Source: Folioceros fuciformis
Lineage: Eukaryota > Anthocerotophyta > Anthocerotopsida > Anthocerotales
Direction: 5' to 3'
Length of the DNA: 64,000 nt
Assembly: GCA_049999805.1 (NCBI GenBank)
Contig: JBNGIO010006237.1
Span: forward strand, 163,671 to 227,670
The notes under the pieces are model-generated. The model saw only the letters and a list, made by a program, of their open reading frames with translations, was not told the origin of the DNA and ran no database searches. How positions within the stretch are numbered: the stretch's first letter is position 1; each line of letters begins with the position of its first letter. Below are positions 10,756-20,836 of the stretch, piece by piece. A program made the position numbers and the translations under genes.

Positions 10756-11812
10756 ATGGCGTCAGCAGACAGCATGATCCATCCTTGCGTGGATACCTCC
10801 GCCGAGAGCTTATTCGGAAAGTACAGCGCAGATGAGTTCTATGCTCGGCATGGTGTTGAGCACTCCCAGTCCTACATCGAAAATTCACGACAGATGTCGC
10901 TTTTTACTCAGTCATGGATACCGAAAGACAAGGAGGTCAAGGGCCTTGTTATGGTTTGCCATGGCTATGGAGCTGACAGTAACTGGTTCGTGCAGCTTAC
11001 TGCCATTGGTTTTGCGAAGAGGGGCTTTGCAGTGTATGCCATTGACCACCAGGGCCATGGGAAGTCTGATGGCTTGAGGGCCTATATTCCAGATATCAAT
11101 CCTGTGGTGGATGATTGCATTTCCTTTTATAGTTCCTCGAGGAAGAAACATGCAAGCAACTTGCCTGCTTTCTTGTACGGCGAGTCTCTTGGAGGAGCCA
11201 TTGTTCTGTTGACGCATCTCAGGCAACCGAATGCTTGGAGTGGAGCTATTCTCAACGGAGCAATGATTGGTATTTCAGACAAGTTCAAGCCCTCTCCATT
11301 CCTACAGGCTTTGCTCCCTTGGGTTGCACATGTTATGCCAACATGGGCGATAGTGCCGAGCAAAGATATTCCTACAGTGTCGTTCAAGGAACCTTGGAAG
11401 CGAACTCTAGCATCCAGCAATCCTTTCAGGTAAGAAGCGTAGGGTGAATTGTTTTAGTGGATGCCTAGTGGCCGAGATTATTTCTTCTGGAGAAGCAGCT
11501 GACGTTTCTGGTCCCAAACTTCGTAGGTATGCGGGGAAACCCCGTCTAGGGACCGCCGTGGAGATGCTACGGATAGTGGATGAGATCGACGCGAAGGCAG
11601 CTGATTTGACATTGCCTCTTTTGATAGTTCATGGGGAGTTGGATGAGGTGACAGATCCTGCTGGCAGTGAAAGTCTGTACAAGAAAGCGGGTAGCAAGGA
11701 CAAGACTTTGCATATCTATAAAGGGATGTGGCATCAATTGGTAGGAGAACCGACCGAAAACTTGGAAATCGTCTTCGGTGAGATCTATCGTTGGCTTGAT
11801 TCCCACGCTTGA
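10756..11812 (+). CDS. Monoacylglycerol lipase / caffeoylshikimate esterase-like hydrolase
   Basis: Two exons, 10756-11429 and 11527-11812, give a 319-residue alpha/beta hydrolase. The oxyanion motif CHGYG is at residues 68-72, followed by the class signature IDHQGHGKSDG (96-106). The nucleophile elbow GESLGG places the catalytic Ser at 144. HGELDEVTD supplies the Asp (264) and MWHQL the His (294), so the triad is complete. Plant members cleave acyl groups from monoacylglycerols, lysophospholipids or, in the CSE branch, caffeoyl shikimate in lignin precursor synthesis. Sequence alone does not decide between these substrates. The start MASADSM was chosen because homology begins soon after it. 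The upstream frame has no similarity. No membrane segment or clear targeting signal is seen, so a cytosolic or membrane-peripheral location is likely. Confidence 0.85.
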
Positions 11813-12106
11813 TAACGGCCAACGTCTTGCAGACACGGATAAGCAGTTTGGTTGCAGTGGTCATGCTATGTAGCCCCTAGTGGCTGCTTACTTCGCCGTT
11901 TCTCTGTGGTATACTCGATATCCATAACATTTTGGGGAACATCCTGAAGAGTTAAAAGTGATCGGATGGATGCTTCTCTGTACAAGGCTCTATGATGTAA
12001 GGCCAACTACCGAGTAGTAGTGCAAGCTCAACTATCATAGTAACGCTCCAATAGGACCTGAGGTGCTACCAGTAAACTACATACAGTTCTACTACGTAGA
12101 AAAATG

Positions 12107-13358
12107 CTAACCAGCGCTGGTGATGGGATATCGAACCGACTGAGCGTACATGGACGACAGTCGTTCCTTGGCTTCTGCTAGGATAAAAACAGCAAAAACA
12201 ATCCTCTGAGTTCTTGGAATGGCGCCTTTGTAGAGAGTCCTAATACCTGCTCCTTTGCACGTTTCCTTGCATGCTGATAAGAAAGACCTGTGGCAGCAAC
12301 ATCTTCTCAGTTTCATCCTTGGGCACCAACTCCAGACGGAAGTTAAAGGTGGTGAAAGAAACCTGTGCGAGGCGGAGTCTAGATTGCTTTGCATGCGTGT
12401 TTTAACCGTGTCAAGTGGTTGACTGATGACAGCCGCAATCGTGCCTGAGAAAGTAGCTGCGAGAATTGCAGCCAACGTTGGATGCTCTGATAGATACCCA
12501 TCTCTGAGCCTCTTCTGCAATGCCGGCGTGGCCCCTAAGTACGCAGCTGAGAAGATGCCATCTCTTCCTGCTGTGACCAACTGCAGCAGCAACAGGTGCA
12601 ACTGCAATCAGAGGTGTACTGTCAGAGCGAAAACGAAAGTGACAGCCTGGCCAAAAGGGCCTGCTGCCTGCGCAGCGCACTCACCATGCCTCGTGAGAAC
12701 CTAGAGAAACCGTACTGTTCCCTCAACCTATGAACCTGCTGGAGCACTGAATTCCCGCTCTGCTGTTGTTGTATCATGACAAGTTCAGCTGGGCCGCCTA
12801 CAACAGCTGATGCTGCCCCTGCTGTTGCTGCTGCGGCCAGCTTTTGGCTCTCTGTCATTCCGATTGAACCTGGACATCAAAGCAAAAACCGCTTCAAGCC
12901 TCATGAGAGTTGAGCATCTCCGAAATCACAAAATCTGTATCAGTATTGCTGTGCACAATCATGCGTGGCAGTGCGCTTACCCTGTGCTTCTAATCTGTTT
13001 TGTATGAGACCATACATGTAGAACTGGACTGCACTTATTGGAGCCATGCTCCCGGCATTTACTCCTATTCCACGGTACAGAACTCGAGGGTTCAAGGTCA
13101 GCTTGGTGTTATTCTGCGATCAAGCCAAGAGCATGTCTCAAGAAATTTCCGGCTTGAAAAACAATTGCGGGCCGCCAGGTCCTCAGCAAATTAATGGAGG
13201 AAGGCACCGTTGCCATCCTGTGATCATCACAACCATACCTGAAGGGCATTCTTCACGTACACAGACGGTTGAGCAACCGATACTTCAAGTATTCCTGAGA
13301 GAGCTCCTATTGCAGCGGACTCCGCTGGATTCAGAGCGGTAGCTACCGGTCTTGCCAT
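12107..13358 (-). CDS. Mitochondrial carrier family (SLC25) protein
   Basis: Five exons on the minus strand (13358-13239, 13113-12981, 12869-12685, 12580-12363, 12287-12107) give 278 residues. Three carrier repeats can be seen. Repeat 1 has a degenerate signature, QPSVYVK; repeat 2 has GPAELVM; repeat 3 has the classical PLDTVKTR with RTLYKGAIPRTQR after it. The ~100-residue repeat period and basic, Gly-rich loops fit the inner-membrane transporter fold. Because repeats 1 and 2 depart from PX(D/E)XX(K/R), substrate assignment is unsafe; the pattern recalls carriers grouped with citrate/oxoglutarate or other organic acid transporters. Intron 4 (12362-12288, 75 bp) has no in-frame stop. The acceptor of exon 4 could alternatively lie 24 bases upstream, adding eight residues. 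Confidence 0.8.
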
Positions 13359-14255
13359 TTTTTGCGACTGGGTAGGAGATTGAAGGTCTGCAAGGAAAAT
13401 TTGGCGATTGTCCAGCTGCCCTTCAAGTCAGCAGAACGGGAGCTATCAGAGCAAAGGACGTAGACATACACCGATTTCGAACAGATCTCAAAACTGCTTT
13501 CACCTTGTGCCAGCCATTACAAGCTTTTATAGCAATTGCAAGAAACTCTTCTCCGCCCCAGAAGACAACAACTCATCAAAGAACGGAGGAATGGAACAAG
13601 ACACGACGGTTACCCAAAGCACGGACACAGCTACACAGCGAAGGTTGAATTGCCGAAATTCATCGCAGAATTGGCCAGCACAGGAGTCTCTTATCGAGCG
13701 GCTAGCGGCTACATCAACTGGTCACTGCCCAGCGCGGAGTTTCTTCCGTCCGGCTTCGAATTTGTAGGAAACATGCGCGTCCAGGACCGAAGGCGCACGA
13801 ATCACAAATTCTCGTTCTGAAGACGTTCAGCGTCTAAGTGACCACATTGCGATTCCGCTGAAGGCAACGACGTGCTTGTGATCGCGCGTGCTGAGGCAAG
13901 AGGCGTGTGCGCACACGGAATTCAATACGTAAGAACATCGTTGCCTGCTGGACCCATAAATGGACCTTTGCCCTCAGTTCGTTCTCGGAGTTTTGGGCCT
14001 TCGCCTCAGAAGAAACTTGGAATACGTCGCCCGCACGCACCTGGGACGAAGACTAACAGCCTGGAGGAGATCAACGCTGACGTAAGGAGGAGGACGGAGT
14101 TCAGGGACGTCCAATCCGGGCCGCTTGGACGGGTACCGTGAGAACGTGTTACCGTCGGCGAGGATCGAACCGTGACACCACACCCCAACATGCATCTGAC
14201 GCAATGTCACGCGGCGCCGAAGATTCATGCGGCCCCGTCGGCAAAAGAAAGCTTC
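13359..14255. other. Intergenic, upstream of the carrier gene
   Basis: No coding gene is supported. Open frames on the plus strand (13408-13767, 13536-13820) lack recognisable motifs. This span should hold the carrier gene's promoter (minus strand) and the 3' flank of the VASt-like gene. Confidence 0.5.
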
Positions 14256-15969
14256 TTACTGTTGATGGCCTCTAAGGTAAGCGTGTCTAACAGCAAAGTA
14301 CACGGCAGCAGCAGCACCCAAACTACACAGCGCCCATGTTGTCTGACGCAGCGGTGACATGGGGTGTCTCTGTTGCACCAGAAATTTTATCACCTGCAAC
14401 TCGTCCTCCAGTTTCTGCACCTTACTGAGAAGCATTTCCAGATGGGCTTTCGAGACTTTGGCGGACATCTGTATCCCATTCAGTTCCCTCATAACCGAGT
14501 TGACAAACCATAACTCTAAATGCTGCTGCCCACCTCCAGGACCACCCACAGTGATCACCGACCGAGGCGCGTCCTTGGAAGCGTTGGGAGACCCTGGCTC
14601 CAGTCTCTCCATCTCGTGATATTCTGATTCATCAGATCCGGTGGGAGAGTGAACAAGTCTAACGGATTTTTCTAGCTCTTCCTGGCAAAATTCCTTCCCC
14701 ATCTTTATCCATCCTTTGAAGGACCTTCTGGCCTGATCTTCCATGAAATTTTCCATAGTGCCTGAGCATGAGAAAACTACGTGAGTGGGAGATCCGTGCT
14801 ATTCCTCTTAAGTGCACAGGATGACTTCCTTACAAGAACGTTTGGTTCACCTACTCAACTCTACTCTCTGAGTGCATGTGGAAGAGCACGATTAATTGCC
14901 AACCTTGGATACCCCAAACACCAGCTTTGAACTCCAGAGCGACATTTATTGTGACAAGGGTCCCTTTCTTGCCATATCCAGGTTCGATAACGATCTCAGC
15001 ACTGGTGCAGAATCTTTCTCCCCCCGGAATGTTGACAACAGGGTCGGACTGTATTCGAAAACGGTTTCCAACTTTCGAATACCTTTGAGTGTCAGTGATC
15101 CTCAGAATGTCAGCACCTGGCAGCAGAACAAACCTACATTCAGCTACTTATCCCCAGGACATTCAAACAGGAAGGAAGGAACAAAGCTTTCGAAGTTCTT
15201 GCAACAAAAAACCTAGTTCACAATGGCCTCTTAGAAAAGCAAGCCACCTCCAATACCTCAAATTGCTTCTTCCAGAGAAAATAGACTTCCCGGTCCTAAC
15301 GCATCCTCACGACGTTGCCCATAAACTAGAGTGTTTCACTCATCCCACGAACTGATCAGCCCTAAGCTCTACAAGCGTGAAAGCACGTAAAAGAATGGAG
15401 TTGCCTCTTGAGCAGACCACGACCTGCTGAAGCCTCCCGAGAAAACTACCTTGGAGGGGCAATCACTCCACTCAGTTTTGTAAGGTGAGTGCCTTGCACA
15501 GGTAAGCTACCAACTACCAAGAAACCGATAGGAGAGTAAATCGGGCTATCGACTGTTGCCCGCAAGTTGCGCTTCTCAGCCCATGCTCAAGAAGTAGCAG
15601 CACATTGCAACCAACCCAGACATTTTGGACTGGTTCTTGAGAGTGTCTTACCCACGAGCCGTTTCACAACCGAAGGAGCATTCAGAGGAGTTGCGAATTT
15701 GATAAGGCGTTCACCCTCTGCTGACCATCTTGAAACCTCAGCATGTGAGTCCTCACTCACCTCCCCGTGATACTTCTTCATGAACTTATCGTCCCCAAAC
15801 AGAAAAGCAAAAACAGCCTGCACAAAATAGGTTTACAGCAGCTTCTTGGGATGCTGAAGGGGGCGAACGCAACTGCGGAAGCGACGGTCCATCCCACATC
15901 CCAGGTACTATCACTCACCTGAGGTTCTGCAAAGTCAACATGTGCCTGCATCGTCAACTTCTTCACCAT
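14256..15969 (-). CDS. Tail-anchored START-like (VASt-type) lipid-binding domain protein
   Basis: Four exons are supported: 15972-15919, 15817-15652, 15116-14904 and 14761-14256. Starting at the ATG at 15969 they give about 311 residues. Residues ~5-165 resemble the VASt/START-like lipid-transfer fold: QAHVDFAEPQAVFAFLFGD, then KKYHGEV, ATPLNAPSVVKRLVG, TDTQRYSKV, VVNIPGGERF and EFKAGVWGIQ. After an acidic linker come a coiled-coil region (SKAHLEMLLSKVQKLEDEL) and one membrane span near the end (TTWALCSLGAAAAVYFAV), the arrangement of a tail-anchored contact-site protein. Related plant and animal proteins (VAD1, GRAMD1/Aster) also have a GRAM or C2 domain. None fits in the ~400 bases before the next gene, so this looks like a VASt-only form. 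The acceptor at 15973 means a small upstream exon or leader intron may exist. Confidence 0.55.
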
Positions 15970-16315
15970 CGCCTGAATCACAATCAACCGAGATCCCGGG
16001 AGCGTGGTATCTTGATGTGCTGAGCAAATTGCCAGAAGTCGGCAAAAGATGTGGGCAAGCTGAAAGCCAACCCCCTCATTTGGGGAGGCCGTGCAAAAAT
16101 TTGCACTCCAAGAGCCGTGCACTTGAACAGACTACATTGCTTCGAAGTATGGACCCAACAACATAGCTTGCAGACACACCGCAGCTGGCATCCAAGTACC
16201 AACTTCTGACGCCTAACTACCTTGGTTAGCCCAAGACCTGGGAGCTGGGCGCACTCGACTGCTTATCAGTTGTACGTTTCTGACGAATGCCTCGTGTACG
16301 TTGGAAACGCTGAAA

Positions 16316-16341
16316 CACAAACACACACACACAAACACACA
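16316..16341. repeat. AC dinucleotide-rich microsatellite
   Basis: Interrupted CA/AC tract between the 3' ends of the VASt-like and EID1-like genes. Confidence 0.8.
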
Positions 16342-16409
16342 GCTTGGCGCGGTCTGTAGCGCAAGGAGCAAGGCTGAGGACATCGTGAGGCACCAGCGCT
16401 ACGCCCTCA

Positions 16410-17849
16410 CTACAGATCTGGCCGATCTGTCCAAGCACCAGCAACATGGCCGTTCTCGCACACGTAAGCCCGGACGACAGGTTCTCCATCTTCGTGGAAC
16501 TCGTTCCACCTCCTTAAGCAAAATGTGGAGCCCATATCCCAAGTGCCAGAAGACGAACAGAAGGCACAAGAGAGCGCCGTCTTCCGAGATTTCAAGTCTC
16601 CAATGTTTCGCCAGATTAGCGACGATTTGAAATTCTTGAACAGACCACGGAAAAGCTTATACTTCCTTCGCTTTCCTGGGTGGATGCACCCAGGCCAGTC
16701 GCATACGTACAGAATGTCAGCTCGGAATCTGCGTGCAAGCAGCTTCTTTCCTTCCTCCCTTGTTAAGCTCCATGACCCACATGCCAGGTGTGGATCCTCT
16801 TGAGAAGAACATGCACCACTTGGCATTCTTTCGCTTCCTGGATTTCTGATCGTCTTCTTTCTTTTCACCTTCTTGACTCTGGAGTCCTCAACGGTGGCTG
16901 AATAGGTTTCGCACGCAGGCCCCAAATCTGCCTTCATCTCATGTGAGGAAACATGTAGGGGACCATGCCCGCCAACTTCCCCTGCTGCTGCTGAAGCACC
17001 GCTAGTCTGGTGTTTTTGTTCGTTGTGGACGGGAACCAAGTTCTCCTGGACTGGATCCCGCGGACTGACCTCATCATCATCAGGCTCACAATTGGCGTGT
17101 GGCCGATCCTCTCCATCAGCGGCCAACTTGTTAGTTTGCCTGACCTTGCCAAGCCTCATGCAGGGCACCTGGTCTTGGACAAACGTAAAACTTGCAGATG
17201 CAGCACATCTGCGGGGCCTTGCAATTGCAGCCATCCTCGACTTCCCAGATGCAGTCCCTTCATGATCACTCCTTGAGGGAACCCAGCTTGTTCCACGCTG
17301 GCTCTTCACTTGAGCAGCTTCCTCGTCCAGCGTGCAGGTCTTTCTCTTCCCAGTCTGATAATCCTCACTTGATCCCACCTGTCTGTCAAGGCCGAAGTCC
17401 CACCATTCCAGCGTCGCACCTGCAAGCTTAAGGCCAGGACAGCACACCAGCAGCTTCTGAAGACCGCCCCATCCTCCAAGTGGTTCTGAAGCGTTGTACC
17501 CGGAGAGACAAGAACCTCGTGGCAAGAGATCCGACACCACGGAAGGAACCACTCGCAGGCACTGCCTCCTCCACACAGTACGTCTAATGACTCTGGCAAA
17601 CCGAACACACACACAGGCAAGGCGAGCCAGGTTCCTCGGATCATCCTCCAACCTGGAGAAGATGTCAACCAGAACCTCCTCTGAGATCTTGGAGAAAAAA
17701 AGCGAGGGAAGCTGGTCCAAAAGATCCGGAAGTCTGATGTCAAACACAGAACCATATGCATGGTCTGAAGCTTTGGACCTCAGGGCCACGACACTCAGTA
17801 GAGTTTCCAGTGACAAGGCACTCGTTCGAATATCAGTGAGCTCTTCCAT
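16410..17849 (-). CDS. EID1-like F-box protein
   Basis: Single exon of 479 residues. An F-box lies at about residues 48-97 (LPSLFFSKISEEVLVDIFSR onward, with CVCVRFARVIRRTVWRRQC). The C-terminal ~110 residues carry the EID1/EDL signature: LLARRFRADILYVCDWPGC, FRGLFKNFKSS, CAFC, FCLRR and the end motif GEPVVRAYVCENGHVAGAW. EID1 is the F-box subunit of an SCF ubiquitin ligase that dampens phytochrome A signalling; EDL3 acts in ABA and flowering responses. The linker (about 150-360) is long, charged and low in order. The ATG at 17849 was chosen because a strong splice acceptor (CCTTCTGTGCAG) ends a few bases upstream, suggesting a leader intron. The gene is in tandem with the VASt-like gene on the same strand. 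Confidence 0.9.
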   Translation of the reverse strand: MEELTDIRTSALSLETLLSVVALRSKASDHAYGSVFDIRLPDLLDQLPSLFFSKISEEVLVDIFSRLEDDPRNLARLACVCVRFARVIRRTVWRRQCLRVVPSVVSDLLPRGSCLSGYNASEPLGGWGGLQKLLVCCPGLKLAGATLEWWDFGLDRQVGSSEDYQTGKRKTCTLDEEAAQVKSQRGTSWVPSRSDHEGTASGKSRMAAIARPRRCAASASFTFVQDQVPCMRLGKVRQTNKLAADGEDRPHANCEPDDDEVSPRDPVQENLVPVHNEQKHQTSGASAAAGEVGGHGPLHVSSHEMKADLGPACETYSATVEDSRVKKVKRKKTIRNPGSERMPSGACSSQEDPHLACGSWSLTREEGKKLLARRFRADILYVCDWPGCIHPGKRRKYKLFRGLFKNFKSSLIWRNIGDLKSRKTALSCAFCSSSGTWDMGSTFCLRRWNEFHEDGEPVVRAYVCENGHVAGAWTDRPDL

Positions 17850-18387
17850 TCCACCCCAGTCACAGACGCCAACCCTGCACAGAAGGGGGATGCCCACAAT
17901 CTCACCAGCTCTTGAGACTCTCCACTCCAGGTCCTGCGGCCGCAGCTAAGCGGGCACAAACAAAATCAACGCTCCATAGGAACCTCGGCCAGGAGGGAAT
18001 CAAAGCGGGACTAACCCGGAGCCCCAAGTACCTTCCCCGCTCTAGATGTACTGAAAGTACCTCCGTCTGCCATGATCCCACAGCTTGGCTGCTGTTGCAT
18101 TATGCCCAAATTTGCACAACTATCTACGCAAGCTGTCCCGACGAACAAACTGGCGTACGGAAGCGACGATGCACATCATTCTATCCCTTTGGGCCTTTCC
18201 TTCCCACGCTCCAAGACCTGCTGTATTATTATTGGTTCCGGAAATCCAGGCTCCTTTCCATCTGAAAGTCCTCAGAAAACTCCAGCTTCTCCAAAGTCGG
18301 ACTAGCTTCCGACTCCGAAGAACCAGGTAGTATGCGTCAATACGTAAAGCACATGTCAGGCGTCCCGATACCTTGCCTGACTATGTC

Positions 18388-18425
18388 TCACTCACGCTCA
18401 CTCTCACCCTCACCCTCACCCTCAC
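18388..18425. repeat. CACCCT/CTCACC microsatellite
   Basis: Short tandem tract of CTCACC-type hexamers with flanking CTCA variants. Confidence 0.85.
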
Positions 18426-18687
18426 TACACCCGGTGTTTTATGACCCTTGGGAGACTTCGTTGGACCATCGCCAGGCCCCGACTAGTCTCCCAGACCTCC
18501 AGCTTGAAAGTCACTTTTGCCGCCAAATGGCAACCGGCCCAGAGAATGCTGCACCGGATCTCATGGTCCAGTGACTCAGCAACAACAACCAAACCTCGTA
18601 GTCGTTCCACACATGACGATCTGTTACGGTGGGGATAACCTAAGGTCGTGCCAAACCTTAAGCCAAGTACATACATACTGTACATGC

Positions 18688-18785
18688 ACCCGACTGGAAG
18701 TTCATCAGAACGGACACGGCACCCGACTGGAAGTTCATCAGAACGGACACGGCACCCGACTGGAAGTTCATCAGAACGGACACGG
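18688..18785. repeat. 33-bp minisatellite ending in an assembly gap
   Basis: Three identical 33-bp units start at 18688, 18721 and 18754; the third is cut after 32 bases by the gap. Identity between units is complete, so the array is probably longer and was collapsed. There are no spacers between units, so it is not CRISPR-like. Confidence 0.9.
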
Positions 18786-18885
18786 NNNNNNNNNNNNNNN
18801 NNNNNNNNNNNNNNNNNNNNNNNNNNNNNNNNNNNNNNNNNNNNNNNNNNNNNNNNNNNNNNNNNNNNNNNNNNNNNNNNNNNNN
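18786..18885. other. Assembly gap (100 N)
   Basis: Exactly 100 undefined bases, the conventional size for a gap of unknown length, lying inside the 33-bp tandem array. Confidence 0.99.
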
Positions 18886-18903
18886 CCTGAGAGGCTATCG
18901 ACA

Positions 18904-18935
18904 TTGGCCAGAACCTCCTAGAAGGTTCTGGCCAA
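18904..18935. repeat. 13-bp perfect inverted repeat
   Basis: Positions 18904-18916 and 18923-18935 are reverse complements around a six-base spacer. It lies 19 bases after the gap; function is unknown. Confidence 0.75.
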
Positions 18936-19863
18936 CATCATGACCGTGACCGAGAGAAGCCGGGACGCTGCACAGTTCTGTTGTTTTGTCACAAACGTGG
19001 AACGTCTTGGACTGTGGAAGAATGCATTACCCAGCGGCGGGCGCTGTTGATCGGACGCCGTGGACAAACGGACGAAGAGCCACCGGCGCAGGAAGGTGGT
19101 AGCACTGCGTCCAGCACGGGGTCGGGAATCTCTCCCCGCAGTCCCTTGCTCAGGTGGGACCCCACATTTAGACCCTGGAGCAGAAGCATTAAAAGGCATG
19201 CCATTGCACCGATCCTGAAGCCTGCCGTTGATGGTAGTATCATCAAACGGTCCGTCCTCCAGCTACAATATAATTACATGTATCCGGGTACAAGCGCATG
19301 TTCTCCTTCTCTACAATTCTCCCTTTCGTACCCCAGAAGCTGCCACAGAGTGACAGACTTTTACTGGGCGTCCAGGTGAGTAAGTACTGCACTTATCTAC
19401 CTGGCTGGAAGAACGTTTCGTGGGTCCGTGGAGTTATATAAGTGTTGGGAGTGGGCATCTTTCCTTTCGGTGATTCTGCTTGCATGATCCTGACCGCCGA
19501 GTTCTGAATGTTGTCAGTGCCCACGGTTGCAAGAGTACGCATATTCCACCAAGGTGCTTTGACGCGGTCTTTCAAGTGTTTTGTGATGTTTTCGTACGGT
19601 TAACGATTGACAGATGCTGGCAAACGCAGCAGAGCAGCCCTGTGTGACCCTGTGTGAGGCTGCGCAAACATTGATGACGCAAGTGCCGTGGTCGGGTCAA
19701 GTCTGAGTACCTTTGTGTAAGCAAAAACGTGTACGAGAAGACCACAGTCGGACAGGGAGCGAAGCTCCGTACGTACGACTCGTCTCCTCTGCCACCGCGG
19801 TCAGTCACCGTCACTAGCCTTGGGCCCCGCGTTCCTACCACTCCCAATCATCCAGGCCGGTGG

Positions 19864-19870
19864 TATAAGA
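19864..19870 (+). promoter_or_regulatory. TATA box of the germin-like gene
   Basis: TATAAGA, 138-144 bases before the ATG at 20008. This would put transcription start near 19895 and give a leader of about 110 bases. No other TATA-like word sits closer to the start codon. Confidence 0.55.
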
Positions 19871-20007
19871 GCACCAGAGGTCCACAGCTCAAGCATCATA
19901 TCATCCGCCTCCCATACCTGCAGCATCACTCAGCGGCACCCTTGCTCTCACACCTGCCTGTTCGCGGAGCATCGACATCGCAAGCAACGTCCTGAGGTGG
20001 AATCGCA

Positions 20008-20700
20008 ATGGCGGGACGTCGCAGTCATGATGACGCAACGAGGCGCCTGGTCCTGACGGTCCTCGCCTTGGCCGCGCTGTTCGCCAGCGCTGTCCCCTTG
20101 GCCTTGGCCGCAGACGAGGACCCGCTTCAAGACTTCTGCGTCGGCATTACCACCGGCTCTCCTACCATCAACGGCTTCCCGTGCAAGGCGGCGCAGGACG
20201 CCAAGGCGATCGACTTCAAGTCCTCGGTTCTGGCGAATCCCGGGAACACTAACAACCCCAACAAGGCAGCGGTGACGCCGGCCACCGTAATCCAGTTCAA
20301 CGGCCTGAACACGCTGGGGATCTCCGCTGCCCGCATCGACTTCGATGCCGGGGGCCTGAACCCGCCTCATGTCCACCCGCGCGCCACCGAGCTGCTGTTC
20401 CTGGTGGAGGGCACGCTGGATGTGGGATTCGTGTCGTCCAACGCCAACGTGCTGTTCCAGGAGACGCTGAAGGCGGGCGATCTGTTCGTCTTCCCGCGCG
20501 GCCTCCTGCACTTCCAAAAGAACAACGGGCCCAGCAAAGCCTGGGCCATCGCCGCGCTCAGCAGCCAGAACCCCGGCGTGCAGCAGGCCGCCCTGGCCCT
20601 TTTTGCCGCGACGCCGCAGCCCATCCCCAGCGACGTGCTGCAGCAGGCCTTGCGCGTCGATGGCAAGATTGTGCAGCTGCTCGAGAACGCACAGAAGTGA
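20008..20700 (+). CDS. Germin-like protein (cupin, apoplastic)
   Basis: Intronless, 230 residues. A signal peptide covers about residues 1-35 (hydrophobic LVLTVLALAALFASAVPLAL). Mature residues include the two conserved N-terminal cysteines (44 and 59), which form the germin disulfide. The cupin metal site is complete: His121 and His123 in PPHVHP, Glu128 in ATELLF, and His168 in GLLHFQ after the GDLFVFPRG box. Family members are secreted, manganese-binding hexamers in the cell wall; some have oxalate oxidase or superoxide dismutase activity, which sequence alone does not settle here. Codon use is strongly GC-biased compared with neighbouring genes, typical of a highly expressed short gene. 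An AATAAA lies 131 bases after the stop. Confidence 0.93.
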   Translation: MAGRRSHDDATRRLVLTVLALAALFASAVPLALAADEDPLQDFCVGITTGSPTINGFPCKAAQDAKAIDFKSSVLANPGNTNNPNKAAVTPATVIQFNGLNTLGISAARIDFDAGGLNPPHVHPRATELLFLVEGTLDVGFVSSNANVLFQETLKAGDLFVFPRGLLHFQKNNGPSKAWAIAALSSQNPGVQQAALALFAATPQPIPSDVLQQALRVDGKIVQLLENAQK

Positions 20701-20830
20701 CTCCGATAGTGGACTCGATTCGACCGTGTCTTGTGTCGTGGCAGTTTCTGCATCGTCTTGCCTTCTAGTACGTGACGTGTTAATGTGAGTAATAATGAGG
20801 CGATGACTGATCTCCCCGCCGTCTCTTTTC

Positions 20831-20836
20831 AATAAA
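20831..20836 (+). terminator. Polyadenylation signal of the germin-like gene
   Basis: Canonical AATAAA, followed by T-rich sequence, 131 bases downstream of the TGA at 20698-20700. Confidence 0.55.

Larger units (their letters stand above)
17850..20007. other. Intergenic with minisatellite and assembly gap
   Basis: No coding gene is recognised. It contains a CACCCT microsatellite (18388-18425), a 33-bp minisatellite running into a 100-base gap, a 13-bp inverted repeat just after the gap, and the promoter of the germin-like gene. The first part is the upstream region of the EID1-like gene. Confidence 0.55.

Noticed and set aside
14100-14170. tRNA-like GGTTCGATCC on the minus strand near 14159
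   Set aside because: The flanking bases do not pair as a T-arm and no acceptor stem or anticodon arm can be drawn.
17850-17897. Upstream extension of the EID1-like frame to a GTG at 17897
   Set aside because: No ATG in the extension, and a strong splice acceptor (CTGTGCAG) lies inside it, so it is more likely intron plus leader.
18688-18785. CRISPR-like direct repeats
   Set aside because: The units are directly adjacent with no spacers, in a eukaryotic context; this is a minisatellite.
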